Of a stretch of DNA of 64,000 nt, positions 53,137 to 61,085 are shown one piece after another (position 1 is the stretch's first letter; the number at the start of each line of letters is the position of its first letter). The position numbers were made by a program, and so were the translations under genes. The stretch lies in contig NZ_MJGC01000059.1 in assembly GCF_001746915.1 (NCBI RefSeq), positions 1-64,000 of the forward strand. Reading direction: 5' to 3'. The notes below the pieces were generated by a model. That model worked only from the letters and a program-made list of their open reading frames with translations, was not told where the DNA came from and did not search any database. The stretch is from Desertifilum tharense IPPAS B-1220. GTDB taxonomy: Bacteria > Cyanobacteriota > Cyanobacteriia > Cyanobacteriales > Desertifilaceae.

Positions 53137-53478
53137 ATGCCAACCCCAAAAATTAATAGACACCCAGCATCTGTAGAACAATCGGTAAAATCATCGATTC
53201 GAGAGCAATTATACCAAGCAATCGAACAAACTCCCGATGAGGCTTTGGCGATCGCATTGGAGTTTCTTTTATTTCTAAACTCCCGCTATCCCAACTCATC
53301 TCTAACAGAACAGAAACCCCCATCTACTGGAAAGTCCATTTTAGAGACGCTAGAACGAATTGGCAAATGGGAAGGAGATGATTTAGAAGAATGTTTAGAG
53401 TTGGTGCGTGCTACTCGCAGCCAAGTTTATATTTCGACTGAAGAGGTAGCGCCTTCTGAGGTAGACACAGAAGTCTAA
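53137..53478 (+). CDS. Probable antitoxin of a VapBC-type pair
   Basis: A 113-residue acidic protein with a helical core (SSIREQLYQAIEQTPDEALAIALEFLLFL) and an acidic C-terminus that could wrap the toxin. It has no clear AbrB or ribbon-helix-helix signature, so the call rests on its position: the PIN-domain gene starts 7 bp after its stop. AGGAGAG at 53121-53127 supports the ATG. Confidence 0.65.
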   Translation: MPTPKINRHPASVEQSVKSSIREQLYQAIEQTPDEALAIALEFLLFLNSRYPNSSLTEQKPPSTGKSILETLERIGKWEGDDLEECLELVRATRSQVYISTEEVAPSEVDTEV

Positions 53479-53485
53479 CTTTGTA

Positions 53486-53947
53486 ATGTACTTACTAGAT
53501 ACAAATCACTGTAGTTTCGCGCTTCAAAATCAACCTGATATCTTGATTCGGTTAGCAGCACTTGAACGATCTCAGATTTCAACTTGTGTTATCGTACAAG
53601 CTGAATTAATCTATATGGCAGAGAATTCGCAAAGACGAGAAAGTAATATTACTCGTATCAATGAGTTTTTGAAGAATATCTTAATCTATGGAATTGATTC
53701 AAAAACTGCTGAAATTTATGGATCATTTCAGGCTGACTTAATGCAGCAGTTTGCTCCAAAACAAAAAAGTAAACGCAGGAAAACCCGGTTAATTGATATT
53801 GGTTTCAGTCAACACGATTTATGGATTGCTTCAATTGCACTCCAACACAATCTAACTCTTGTCTCTGTTGATAGCGATTTTCAAAGAATTCAAACTGTAC
53901 GCAACCTTCGCTTAGAAACTTGGTATCAACCTTCCGTAGAAACCTGA
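53486..53947 (+). CDS. PIN-domain ribonuclease toxin, VapC family
   Basis: A 153-residue PIN protein. The acidic active-site residues are present: LLDTNHCSF (Asp near residue 5), VIVQAELIYM (Glu), SQHDLWIASIAL (Asp), and LVSVDSDFQ (Asp). VapC toxins cleave tRNA or rRNA and are held inactive by the upstream partner. ATG start. It is longer than typical (about 130) because of an insert of basic residues (QKSKRRKTRL) before the third acidic motif. Confidence 0.9.
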   Translation: MYLLDTNHCSFALQNQPDILIRLAALERSQISTCVIVQAELIYMAENSQRRESNITRINEFLKNILIYGIDSKTAEIYGSFQADLMQQFAPKQKSKRRKTRLIDIGFSQHDLWIASIALQHNLTLVSVDSDFQRIQTVRNLRLETWYQPSVET

Positions 53948-54088
53948 TTCATGACTAGTGATACTTCATCCAAGTCTAAACGAAAGTTGAAGTAGGATAG
54001 AAAGTGCGATCGCGCGATCGCTGCACTTAGCAACCCATTTTAAGAGAACTCAATACCCTTGAAGTTCACTACAAAAGGACGTGAGTCT

Positions 54089-54286
54089 ATGAGATTTCCC
54101 CGTATTACAGTTAATCCCGATCGTATGGGAGGAGTACCTTGTATCAGAGGTTTACGGATTCCAGTTTCTACCGTAGTCAATATGCTTGCTGATGGGATAG
54201 CGATCGCAGATATCTTAGAAGCTTATCCAGATTTAGAGATTGAAGATATTCAAGAATCTTTGGGGTATACAAGTGCGAGGGATTAA
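54089..54286 (+). CDS. DUF433 protein, orphan antitoxin-like
   Basis: A 65-residue protein of the DUF433 family (ITVNPDRMGGVPCIRGLRIPVSTVVNML, IADILEAYPDLEIEDIQESL), a small helix-turn-helix type usually paired with a DUF5615 PIN-like toxin. No DUF5615 gene follows; the next genes are hicB and hicA. ATG 54089 with AAAAGGA upstream is preferred over an in-frame TTG at 54059. Confidence 0.85.
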   Translation: MRFPRITVNPDRMGGVPCIRGLRIPVSTVVNMLADGIAIADILEAYPDLEIEDIQESLGYTSARD

Positions 54287-54376
54287 GTCTTAACCCAGCG
54301 TACAATATAGCCTGTAGCGTAGTTATTGCATCGCGATCGCACTGACCAAACAGCACCAGATTAGGGAGACAATGAC

Positions 54377-54586
54377 ATGACAGAACTTATTTTTTTAGTT
54401 GAGGACGATCCCGAAGGGGGTTATGTAGCTAGAGCGCTCGGCGAATCAATCTTTACACAAGCTGATAGTCTTCCAGAACTCCGCGAACGGGTTAAAGATG
54501 CTGTTCATTGTCATTATCCTGATGAAGCAACCCGACCGAAACTAATCCGTTTACATATCGTACATGATGAGGTCATTGCCTCATGA
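54377..54586 (+). CDS. HicB-like antitoxin
   Basis: A 69-residue protein with the HicB-type fold (FLVEDDPEGGYVARALGESIFTQADSLPELRERVKDAV). It overlaps the HicA gene by 4 bp (ATGA), the normal layout for translational coupling. AGGGAG lies upstream of the ATG. Short proteins of this type are often misannotated as a dehydrogenase subunit. Confidence 0.88.
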   Translation: MTELIFLVEDDPEGGYVARALGESIFTQADSLPELRERVKDAVHCHYPDEATRPKLIRLHIVHDEVIAS

Positions 54587-54825
54587 AGATGCCCAGAGAT
54601 TTGTCTGGTGAAGTATTGGCAAAGGCTCTGGAAAAGTTAGGCTACACAGTCGATCGCCAAACGGGGAGTCATATTCGACTAACCACTCAAGAGAATGGAG
54701 AACACCACATTACCATTCCTAACCATAGCCCTATTAAAATTGGTACGCTTGGTGCAATTTTGCGCGATATTGAAAATCACTTTGACATAACTCGCGAAGA
54801 ATTGCTTTTGCAACTCTTCTCCTAG
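54583..54825 (+). CDS. HicA-family mRNA interferase toxin
   Basis: An 80-residue double-stranded-RNA-binding-like protein with the catalytic His in the conserved GSHIRL segment (KLGYTVDRQTGSHIRLT) and the family tail HSPIKIGTLGAILRDIE. It cleaves mRNA and is neutralised by HicB, whose gene overlaps it by 4 bp. An ATG two codons in is an alternative start. Confidence 0.92.
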   Translation: MKMPRDLSGEVLAKALEKLGYTVDRQTGSHIRLTTQENGEHHITIPNHSPIKIGTLGAILRDIENHFDITREELLLQLFS

Positions 54826-54847
54826 AATCGCACTCAAAACAATTTCC

Positions 54848-55618
54848 ATGAATCTCTACAGCCTTTTGCAACGAACCGAACGCCAGCGCGTGAGCGATCG
54901 CGCGATCGCACCTATCCTACAAGGAATTGAATCCGTTCCCCTGCAACTGGTGCTGATTTGGCCGCAATTGGGAGACTTTGATAGCCTGGAGTATGCTTGG
55001 TGGTTGCAACGAGAACGCCAGCAGCTTCAAGATAAGGGGATAGCGGTTCGGGCGGTGGGAATTGGCGATCGCGCTTCCGGTCAGCAATTTTGCCGTTATA
55101 CTGGATTTCCCGAAGATTGCCTATATATTGACCCTACAGCCGAACTGCACCGCAGCCTTAAACTATATTCTGGCTTATCCTTCAAACTGCCTCTACTCTC
55201 CACCAGCCAGAATGCTTGGTTGAACCTGATGCTGATGTGTGCGGGAATAGGTAGCCCTGGCACCCTCTCAGAGGTCTTTCGCGGCTATCGCGGCGACACT
55301 CGCGCACCCCAGCTTATTGGCGACGAAGAAAGCGTTAAAGCCGCCCCTCTGCCCCCTCTGAAAGGCTCATTTTTCCAATGGGCGGGCGGGAAAGGCTTTC
55401 AGCGCCCTTTTGAGTTGGCTACCCTGCGCTTGCGGAATATGAGCGAAGTATTAAGCAAATGGAATACTTACGTACCCAACTCTGCCTATCTTACCCAACG
55501 GGGCGCGACTTTCCTCTTTAACCCCCAAGGCGATCTTCTGTACGAACATCGCGATCCGGGTATTCTGGGGTTTGCGGCGGATAAAAGCAACCCCTTATCG
55601 TTTCTCTCTGCTTTCTAG
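54848..55618 (+). CDS. AhpC/TSA-like peroxiredoxin-fold protein (PRXL2 type)
   Basis: A 256-residue protein with a thioredoxin fold resembling the AhpC/TSA-2 (PRXL2) family: LVLIWPQLGDFDSLEYAWWL, then GIGDRASGQQFCRYTGFPEDCLYIDP with two cysteines, and a long loop region before FNPQGDLLYEHRDPGILGFA. The usual peroxidatic PxxxTxxC motif is absent, so peroxidase activity is uncertain. ATG start. The last codons overlap the convergent rsmI gene by 4 bp. Confidence 0.75.
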   Translation: MNLYSLLQRTERQRVSDRAIAPILQGIESVPLQLVLIWPQLGDFDSLEYAWWLQRERQQLQDKGIAVRAVGIGDRASGQQFCRYTGFPEDCLYIDPTAELHRSLKLYSGLSFKLPLLSTSQNAWLNLMLMCAGIGSPGTLSEVFRGYRGDTRAPQLIGDEESVKAAPLPPLKGSFFQWAGGKGFQRPFELATLRLRNMSEVLSKWNTYVPNSAYLTQRGATFLFNPQGDLLYEHRDPGILGFAADKSNPLSFLSAF

Positions 55619-56460
55619 TCGGGATCGGGGAGAGATAGCGCCAGTTGATAGAGTTGGCGTTTGGGGAGATGGGTGAGTTGTGCGAGTTGGCGGCTGGCTT
55701 GCGATCGCGATAACCCCTGTTTTAGCAACTCTTCCAACTCGGTTTTTAGCGCTTCCTCCGATAATACCAAGGGCGCAACACTCATCCCCGCAATGGTTAG
55801 GGTAAATTCGCCTTGGGGTTCCACTTTAGAATAATGCGCGATCGCCTCCGCCACCGTTCCTCGCCAGAACTCTTCATGCATCTTCGTTAATTCTCGCCCC
55901 AAAACAATGGCGCGATCGCTTCCCAAACCCTCCGCCAAATCGGAGAGCGTCTGCTTGAGGCGATGGGGCGACTCGTATAAAATCATCGTGCGCGTTTCCG
56001 TCGCCAATACCGCCAACCGTTCTTGTCGCGGTTTCCCCTTCGCGGGTAAGAACCCCTCAAAAATAAACCGATCCGTCGGTAAACCCGCCGCACATACCGC
56101 CGTTATCGCCGCATTTGCACCCGGAATAGGAACAATGGGGATATTTTCCGCAATACTAGCCTTAATTAACTCATACCCCGGATCGGCGATCGCAGGCATC
56201 CCCGCATCTGTCACCACCGCAATATCCTCTCCCATCCGCAACCGCTGTAATAACTCTGGAATGCGCTGCTGTTGGTTATGTTCGTGATAGCTAATTTGGG
56301 GCGTAGTTATCTGAAAATGTTGTAATAACTTCCCCGTGTGGCGCGTATCCTCAGCCGCGATCGCCCCCACCGATTGTAAAATCCGAATAGCCCGGAACGT
56401 CATATCCTCCAGATTCCCGATCGGCGTTCCTACAATATACAGCGTGCCTAAATGCGTCAT
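55615..56460 (-). CDS. rsmI: 16S rRNA (cytidine(1402)-2'-O)-methyltransferase RsmI
   Basis: A 281-residue SAM-dependent tetrapyrrole-methylase-fold enzyme that methylates C1402 in the decoding centre of 16S rRNA. Signatures: LYIVGTPIGNLEDMTFRA, AAEDTRHTGKLL, VTDAGMPAIADPGYELI, PIPGANAAITA and FEGFLPAKGKPRQERL. ATG 56460 (MTHLGTLYIVG) is preferred over the TTG at 56472. It overlaps the convergent peroxiredoxin-like gene by 4 bp. Confidence 0.96.
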   Translation of the reverse strand: MTHLGTLYIVGTPIGNLEDMTFRAIRILQSVGAIAAEDTRHTGKLLQHFQITTPQISYHEHNQQQRIPELLQRLRMGEDIAVVTDAGMPAIADPGYELIKASIAENIPIVPIPGANAAITAVCAAGLPTDRFIFEGFLPAKGKPRQERLAVLATETRTMILYESPHRLKQTLSDLAEGLGSDRAIVLGRELTKMHEEFWRGTVAEAIAHYSKVEPQGEFTLTIAGMSVAPLVLSEEALKTELEELLKQGLSRSQASRQLAQLTHLPKRQLYQLALSLPDPD

Positions 56461-56507
56461 GAGCGAAGTCAATCAACCGTGATTAATGCCATCCTAGACT
56501 AGGATGT

Positions 56508-56762
56508 ATGTATTCTGTGCTAGCAACCCTTGAACCTTTACGGCTAAGTGCTGTATGCCTGAAATCATTCAGATCCCAGTTGAACTCACTTGCTTTCAAC
56601 TACCACGCAGCAGTTCGCGATCGCCTGGATTTTCTGTTAGATCGTCAGGATAGGGGCGAAACCTTAACTCTAGCAGAACGCCAAGAAGCAGAAGGATTGG
56701 TTGAGTTATCAGAGTTTCTGTCTTTACTGCGCTTGCGATCGCACTCACCAATTGTAAAATAG
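56508..56762 (+). CDS. Small conserved protein or decayed fragment, unknown
   Basis: An 84-residue frame. The part from about residue 28 (FNYHAAVRDRLDFLLDRQDRG, then TLAERQEAEGLVELSEFLSLL) looks like the C-terminal helical region common in short cyanobacterial hypothetical proteins. The first 27 residues look unrelated, so the original N-terminus may be lost and this may be a remnant. It lies between rsmI (divergent) and the PfkB kinase gene. Confidence 0.5.
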   Translation: MYSVLATLEPLRLSAVCLKSFRSQLNSLAFNYHAAVRDRLDFLLDRQDRGETLTLAERQEAEGLVELSEFLSLLRLRSHSPIVK

Positions 56763-56792
56763 CCCGGAATGTCCTAATCTTTTGACTTCCTG

Positions 56793-57647
56793 ATGGATCG
56801 CGGCTTATTTATTGGCTTAATTACACTAGATTTCTTGTACCTCGCCGAAGGCGTACCCGCTAGCAATCAAAAGATCGTTGCTCAAGATTATCTCGTAGCG
56901 GCGGGTGGCCCTGCAACCAATGCGGCTGTTACCTTCAGCTATTTGGGAAACCCTGCAAAGCTACTCGGCGTTATCGGTTCCCACCCTATAGGCAATCTAA
57001 TTTTATCGGATTTACAGGCGTTTGAGATTGAAATTCTCGAACTCGATCCAACTCGCAGCGAACCCCCACCCGTCTCTTCTATTATTGTCAGTCAAGGAAG
57101 TGGAAACCGTGCCGTCATTTCCATCAACGCCAGCAAATCTCAAATTCCCGAATACGGCTTTTCCCCAGACTTCTTTCAAGATATCGCCATTGTACTAATT
57201 GACGGTCATCAAATGGCTGTTAGCCATCAAGCCGCACAACTCGCCAAAGCGCAGAATATCCCTATTGTTATCGATGGCGGAAGTTGGAAACCCGGATTTG
57301 AGAAAATTCTACCCCTAGCTGATTATGCGATCGCCTCTGCCAATTTTCATCCCCCCGGCTGCCAAACCCCAGAAGACGTAATGGCGTATCTGGTTAACCT
57401 GGGAATTCCTCACCTCGCCATCACCCACGGAAAATACCCCATTTTATACTACAGCCAGGGAGAAAGCGGACAACTGGAGATTCCCCCTATCTCTGCTGTC
57501 GATACCCTCGGCGCAGGCGATATCTTTCACGGTGCATTTTGCCACTCTATCTTGCAACAACCCTTCCTCGAAGCCTTACAAAGTGCTGCTAATATCGCTT
57601 CCCAGTCTTGCACAACCTTCGGAACCCGCCACTGGATGAAAAAATAG
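56793..57647 (+). CDS. PfkB-family carbohydrate/nucleoside kinase
   Basis: A 284-residue ribokinase-like enzyme. The N-terminal substrate motif AAGGPATNAAVTFSYLG is at about residues 36-52, and the C-terminal ATP/catalytic-base motif DTLGAGDIFHGAF is at about 237-249, with the catalytic Asp. The substrate is unknown. It is the first of three tightly spaced genes (PfkB, Rpn-family, UraD); the next gene begins 26 bp later. Confidence 0.9.
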   Translation: MDRGLFIGLITLDFLYLAEGVPASNQKIVAQDYLVAAGGPATNAAVTFSYLGNPAKLLGVIGSHPIGNLILSDLQAFEIEILELDPTRSEPPPVSSIIVSQGSGNRAVISINASKSQIPEYGFSPDFFQDIAIVLIDGHQMAVSHQAAQLAKAQNIPIVIDGGSWKPGFEKILPLADYAIASANFHPPGCQTPEDVMAYLVNLGIPHLAITHGKYPILYYSQGESGQLEIPPISAVDTLGAGDIFHGAFCHSILQQPFLEALQSAANIASQSCTTFGTRHWMKK

Positions 57648-57673
57648 TAAGGTGCCAAGCTTACCCCTATTCA

Positions 57674-58471
57674 ATGTTTGATAATATCTGCAAATTCCTA
57701 GCGGAAAACTTCTCATCAGACTTCGCAACCTGGTTACTGGGTGAGTCTATTCCACTGACTGAACTTAGTCCCTCTGAACTTTCACTTGAACCCATCCGAG
57801 CAGATGCTCTCATTTTGCAGCAATCTGAGCAACTGGTTCTACACCTAGAATTTCAAACAGAACCAAACCCAGATATTCCGTTTCGCATGGCTGACTATCG
57901 GCTGCGAGTATATCGACGGTTTCCGCAAAAGCAGATGCGACAGGTGGTAATCTATCTGCAACGGAGTCGTTCAGAACGAGTCTATCAAACGGCTTTTACC
58001 TTAGAACGCACTCGCCATGAGTTCGATGCGATCCGCCTGTGGGAACAGCCGACTGACATCTTTTTAGGTTCTCCGGGACTTATTCCTTTTGCTGTGCTAA
58101 GTCAAAGTTCTGACAGGACTCAGGTATTGCAACAAGCAATCCAAGTCATTGATACTATCTCAGATCGGCGCATTCAAAGCAACGTAGCTGCCGCAACCGC
58201 TGTCTTGGCTGGATTAGTATTAGAAAAAACCCTAATTCAACAACTGTTGCGGAGAGAACTGATGCAAGAATCCGTTATTTACCAGGATATCCGGCAAGAA
58301 GAGGCCCTGTCTTTAGTGCGACGACTGCTAAAACGCAAGCTAGGCGCTATCCCAGATCCGCTTCAAGTGAAAATCCAGGCGTTATCCTTAGTGCAGTTGG
58401 AGGAATTTGCAGAAGCGTTATTGGACTTTACTTCTGTCGAGGATGTTAGCCAGTGGTTGCAGGAAACATGA
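57674..58471 (+). CDS. Rpn/DUF4351-family putative nuclease
   Basis: A 265-residue protein with a PD-(D/E)xK-like core (RADALILQQSEQLVLHLEFQ, FRMADYRLRVYRRFP, QVVIYLQRS) and a C-terminal DUF4351-like helical part (ALSLVRRLLKRKLGAIPDPLQVKI). It belongs to the same broad family as 35242-36141 but lacks the EGRQ repeat. ATG 57674 is preferred over an in-frame start at 57608, which would overlap the kinase gene. It overlaps uraD by 4 bp (ATGA). Confidence 0.85.
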   Translation: MFDNICKFLAENFSSDFATWLLGESIPLTELSPSELSLEPIRADALILQQSEQLVLHLEFQTEPNPDIPFRMADYRLRVYRRFPQKQMRQVVIYLQRSRSERVYQTAFTLERTRHEFDAIRLWEQPTDIFLGSPGLIPFAVLSQSSDRTQVLQQAIQVIDTISDRRIQSNVAAATAVLAGLVLEKTLIQQLLRRELMQESVIYQDIRQEEALSLVRRLLKRKLGAIPDPLQVKIQALSLVQLEEFAEALLDFTSVEDVSQWLQET

Positions 58472-58989
58472 GCGAACAAGGCCAAAATGGATTATCTGTT
58501 GCTCGTTTAAATCAAATGGCCCAAGCTGAATTCGTGGATGCGGTGGGGTGGGTGTTTGAACATTCACCTTGGGTGGCTTACAGAGCTTGGGAATTGCGTC
58601 CTTTTGCAAATTTGGACGTTTTGCATCAAACAATGGTGGATGTGGTACAGCAGGCAACTGAGGCGGAGAAATTAGCCTTGCTTCAGGCGCATCCTGACTT
58701 AGGGGCGAAGGTGAAGATGGCGGAAGCGTCGGTACAGGAACAAGCAGGCGCGGGGTTAGACCAGTTGACCCCCCAAGAGAGCGATCGCTTTTTTGCCCTC
58801 AACCAAGCTTACCAAGAAAAATTCGGCTTTCCCTTCATCATCGCCGTGAAAAACCACACCAAAACCAGCATCCTAGAGGCTTTCTCCCGCCGCCTCGACA
58901 ACTCCATCCCAGAGGAACAAGCCACCGCTTTAGCAGAAGTCGCTAAAATAGCAGAATTCCGTTTAGCCCAGGTTTTCAAATCTTCTTAA
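58468..58989 (+). CDS. uraD: 2-oxo-4-hydroxy-4-carboxy-5-ureidoimidazoline (OHCU) decarboxylase
   Basis: A 173-residue protein of the UraD family, which decarboxylates OHCU to S-allantoin in uric-acid breakdown. Signatures are FVDAVGWVFEHSPWVAYRAW, the active-site His in QAHPDLGAKV, and FPFIIAVKNHTKTSILEAF. ATG 58468 overlaps the upstream stop codon (ATGA). No uricase or HIU hydrolase gene is in the window. Confidence 0.92.
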   Translation: MSEQGQNGLSVARLNQMAQAEFVDAVGWVFEHSPWVAYRAWELRPFANLDVLHQTMVDVVQQATEAEKLALLQAHPDLGAKVKMAEASVQEQAGAGLDQLTPQESDRFFALNQAYQEKFGFPFIIAVKNHTKTSILEAFSRRLDNSIPEEQATALAEVAKIAEFRLAQVFKSS

Positions 58990-59095
58990 ACCCATTGTGC
59001 TGAGAGCGAGACTTTCTCTGCTATAACAAGTTTGACCTCCCTTTAAAATCGCCGCCCCAGGAATTCCCTTACTCACCCCCCCTTTTAATCTTCCT

Positions 59096-60238
59096 ATGGC
59101 TGAAGTTTCCCAACCTCTTCGGATCACGCTTCCTCCCCTGCGAATTACCCTCAACGAGCAACAGCAAATTAACCTAGAGTGGTTAACCGCACAATATCAG
59201 CAACAGCTAGCCGCAGCCGCAGGACAAACCCAAAGCGGACTCTCGGACGATTGGAAGCGCTGGATTGCTGAAAATAAGCTACACAATCGACCGGATGGGG
59301 CGCTGGTTCAAGCAATGACACAGCGCGGGATTGACGTACAGGCGGCTTTACAAGAAGTCCAGCGCGTTTCTAACGATCCGGCCTTTCAAGCGGGTAGCAA
59401 TTTTGTCCAACTTTTAAGAAAATTAGAATCAATTTTAACCATTCAGCAACAGCTTGCTGAGTTAGCACCCAGTTACGGCAAAATTGAACGGCGAGAACGG
59501 GTCACTCGCGAAGAATTTTTAGAACATTATTATGCCAAAAATCGTCCGGTCATTCTCACCGGGATGATGCAAGATTGGTCGGCGATGCAAAAGTGGACGC
59601 CGGAGTATTTTAAAGCAAACTACGGTCAAGCACAGGTTGAAATTCAATTCGATCGCAATACCGATCCGCTATACGAAATTAATTGCGAACGGCATAAAAA
59701 GACTGTCACCCTGAGCGAGTATGTGGACATGATTGTCCAGGGTGGCGAAAGCAATAATTACTATATGGTGGCGAATAATCGCAACGTGGAACGAGACGAT
59801 CTTAAGGGAATTATGGATGATATTGTCATGTTCCCAGAACTGCTCAATCCTCAAGATACCAGCGGTCGCGTTTTCTTCTGGTTTGGGCCGGCCGGGACGA
59901 TTACACCATTGCACCATGACCCAGTAAACTTAATCATGGCTCATGTTTCTGGGCGCAAGCGCTGGCGGTTGATTTCCCCAGAACAAACGCCTTTTATGTA
60001 CAATTATGTGGGCGTTTTTAGTAAGGTGGATTGCGAAAACCCAGATTACAATCGCTATCCACTCTATCAGAATGTGAAAATTATTGAAGAGGTGCTAGAA
60101 CCGGGAGAAATTATTTTTATTCCGGTGGGTTGGTGGCATCAGGTGAAGGCATTGGATATTAGTTTATCCATGTCGTTTACGAATTTTGTCTTTCCCAATT
60201 ACTTTAATTGGCAAGACCCAAATATTCCAAATTGGTAA
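59096..60238 (+). CDS. JmjC/cupin_8-type Fe(II)/2-oxoglutarate oxygenase
   Basis: A 380-residue protein. An N-terminal helical region (about 1-140) precedes the JmjC-like double-stranded beta helix. The metal triad is visible: His and Asp in TPLHHDPVNLIMAHVSG (about residues 275-280) and the distal His in PVGWWHQVKAL. VILTGMMQDWSAMQKW and RKRWRLISP also fit the FIH-like hydroxylase group. It probably hydroxylates a protein side chain; the target is unknown. It is the first gene of a compact run with cysQ (7-bp gap) and a phospholipase D gene. Confidence 0.9.
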   Translation: MAEVSQPLRITLPPLRITLNEQQQINLEWLTAQYQQQLAAAAGQTQSGLSDDWKRWIAENKLHNRPDGALVQAMTQRGIDVQAALQEVQRVSNDPAFQAGSNFVQLLRKLESILTIQQQLAELAPSYGKIERRERVTREEFLEHYYAKNRPVILTGMMQDWSAMQKWTPEYFKANYGQAQVEIQFDRNTDPLYEINCERHKKTVTLSEYVDMIVQGGESNNYYMVANNRNVERDDLKGIMDDIVMFPELLNPQDTSGRVFFWFGPAGTITPLHHDPVNLIMAHVSGRKRWRLISPEQTPFMYNYVGVFSKVDCENPDYNRYPLYQNVKIIEEVLEPGEIIFIPVGWWHQVKALDISLSMSFTNFVFPNYFNWQDPNIPNW

Positions 60239-60245
60239 CTGTTGG

Positions 60246-61085
60246 ATGCAAAACTTATCAGATATTACTGCGATCGCGCGTTCGGTGGCTTGGGGGGCGG
60301 TTGATATCCTTCGTGCCTACTATCGCGGCGAAACCTTGGCGGTAGAACAGAAAAAAGAAGGGCCCGTCACGGCTGCGGATATAGCAGTGAATCGCTATAT
60401 CTTAGACCGATTTAAGGCCGAATTAGGCGATCGCGATTTTGGCTACCTCAGCGAAGAAACCTATAAAGGTAGCCAAGCCGTTATCGAAAAACCAGGCGTT
60501 TGGATTATCGATCCCCTTGATGGTACGCGGGATTTTATCGAGAAAACCGGAGAATATGCCATCCACTTAGCGCTGATTGAAAACCACCGTCCGATCCTCT
60601 CCGTGGTCGCCTTACCAGAATCTGATAAGGTGTACTGGGCGCTTAGAGGCAAAGGGACCTGGGTTAGCACGCGTACCGGACAAACCGACCCCGTACAAGT
60701 ATCCTCTAAAACTGCGATCGCCGATCTCGGTCTAGTCGCCTCTCGCACTCACCGAGATAACCGTCTTGATGCCATTTTGGCAAAACTTCCGACTAAAGAT
60801 ACTCAATTTGTCGGTAGCGTTGGCTGTAAAATCGTCACCATTGTCGAACAGCACGCTGATATTTATATTTCCCTTTCTGGGAAATCTGCCCCCAAAGACT
60901 GGGATATGGCAGCCCCCGAACTGATTTTGACCGAAGCCGGTGGCAAAATGACCCACGCAGACGGCTCGCCTCTACAATACAATACCGGAGACGTGAGTCA
61001 GTGGGGTTGCATTGTTGCCAGTAACGGGCATTGTCATGCAGAAATCTGTCAGCGTGCAATTGCAACACTGGCTGAATTTGAGTAA
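60246..61085 (+). CDS. cysQ: 3'(2'),5'-bisphosphate nucleotidase CysQ (inositol monophosphatase family)
   Basis: A 279-residue phosphatase. The metal-binding motifs are EETYKG, DPLDGTRDFIEKTGEYAIHLAL and KDWDMAAPELILTEAGG, placing it in the CysQ branch, which removes the 3'-phosphate of phosphoadenosine phosphate from sulfate assimilation and sulfation; inositol-phosphatase activity is an alternative. ATG 60246 was chosen over an in-frame start at 60186 inside the oxygenase gene. Its stop overlaps the start of the next gene (TAATG). Confidence 0.92.
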   Translation: MQNLSDITAIARSVAWGAVDILRAYYRGETLAVEQKKEGPVTAADIAVNRYILDRFKAELGDRDFGYLSEETYKGSQAVIEKPGVWIIDPLDGTRDFIEKTGEYAIHLALIENHRPILSVVALPESDKVYWALRGKGTWVSTRTGQTDPVQVSSKTAIADLGLVASRTHRDNRLDAILAKLPTKDTQFVGSVGCKIVTIVEQHADIYISLSGKSAPKDWDMAAPELILTEAGGKMTHADGSPLQYNTGDVSQWGCIVASNGHCHAEICQRAIATLAEFE

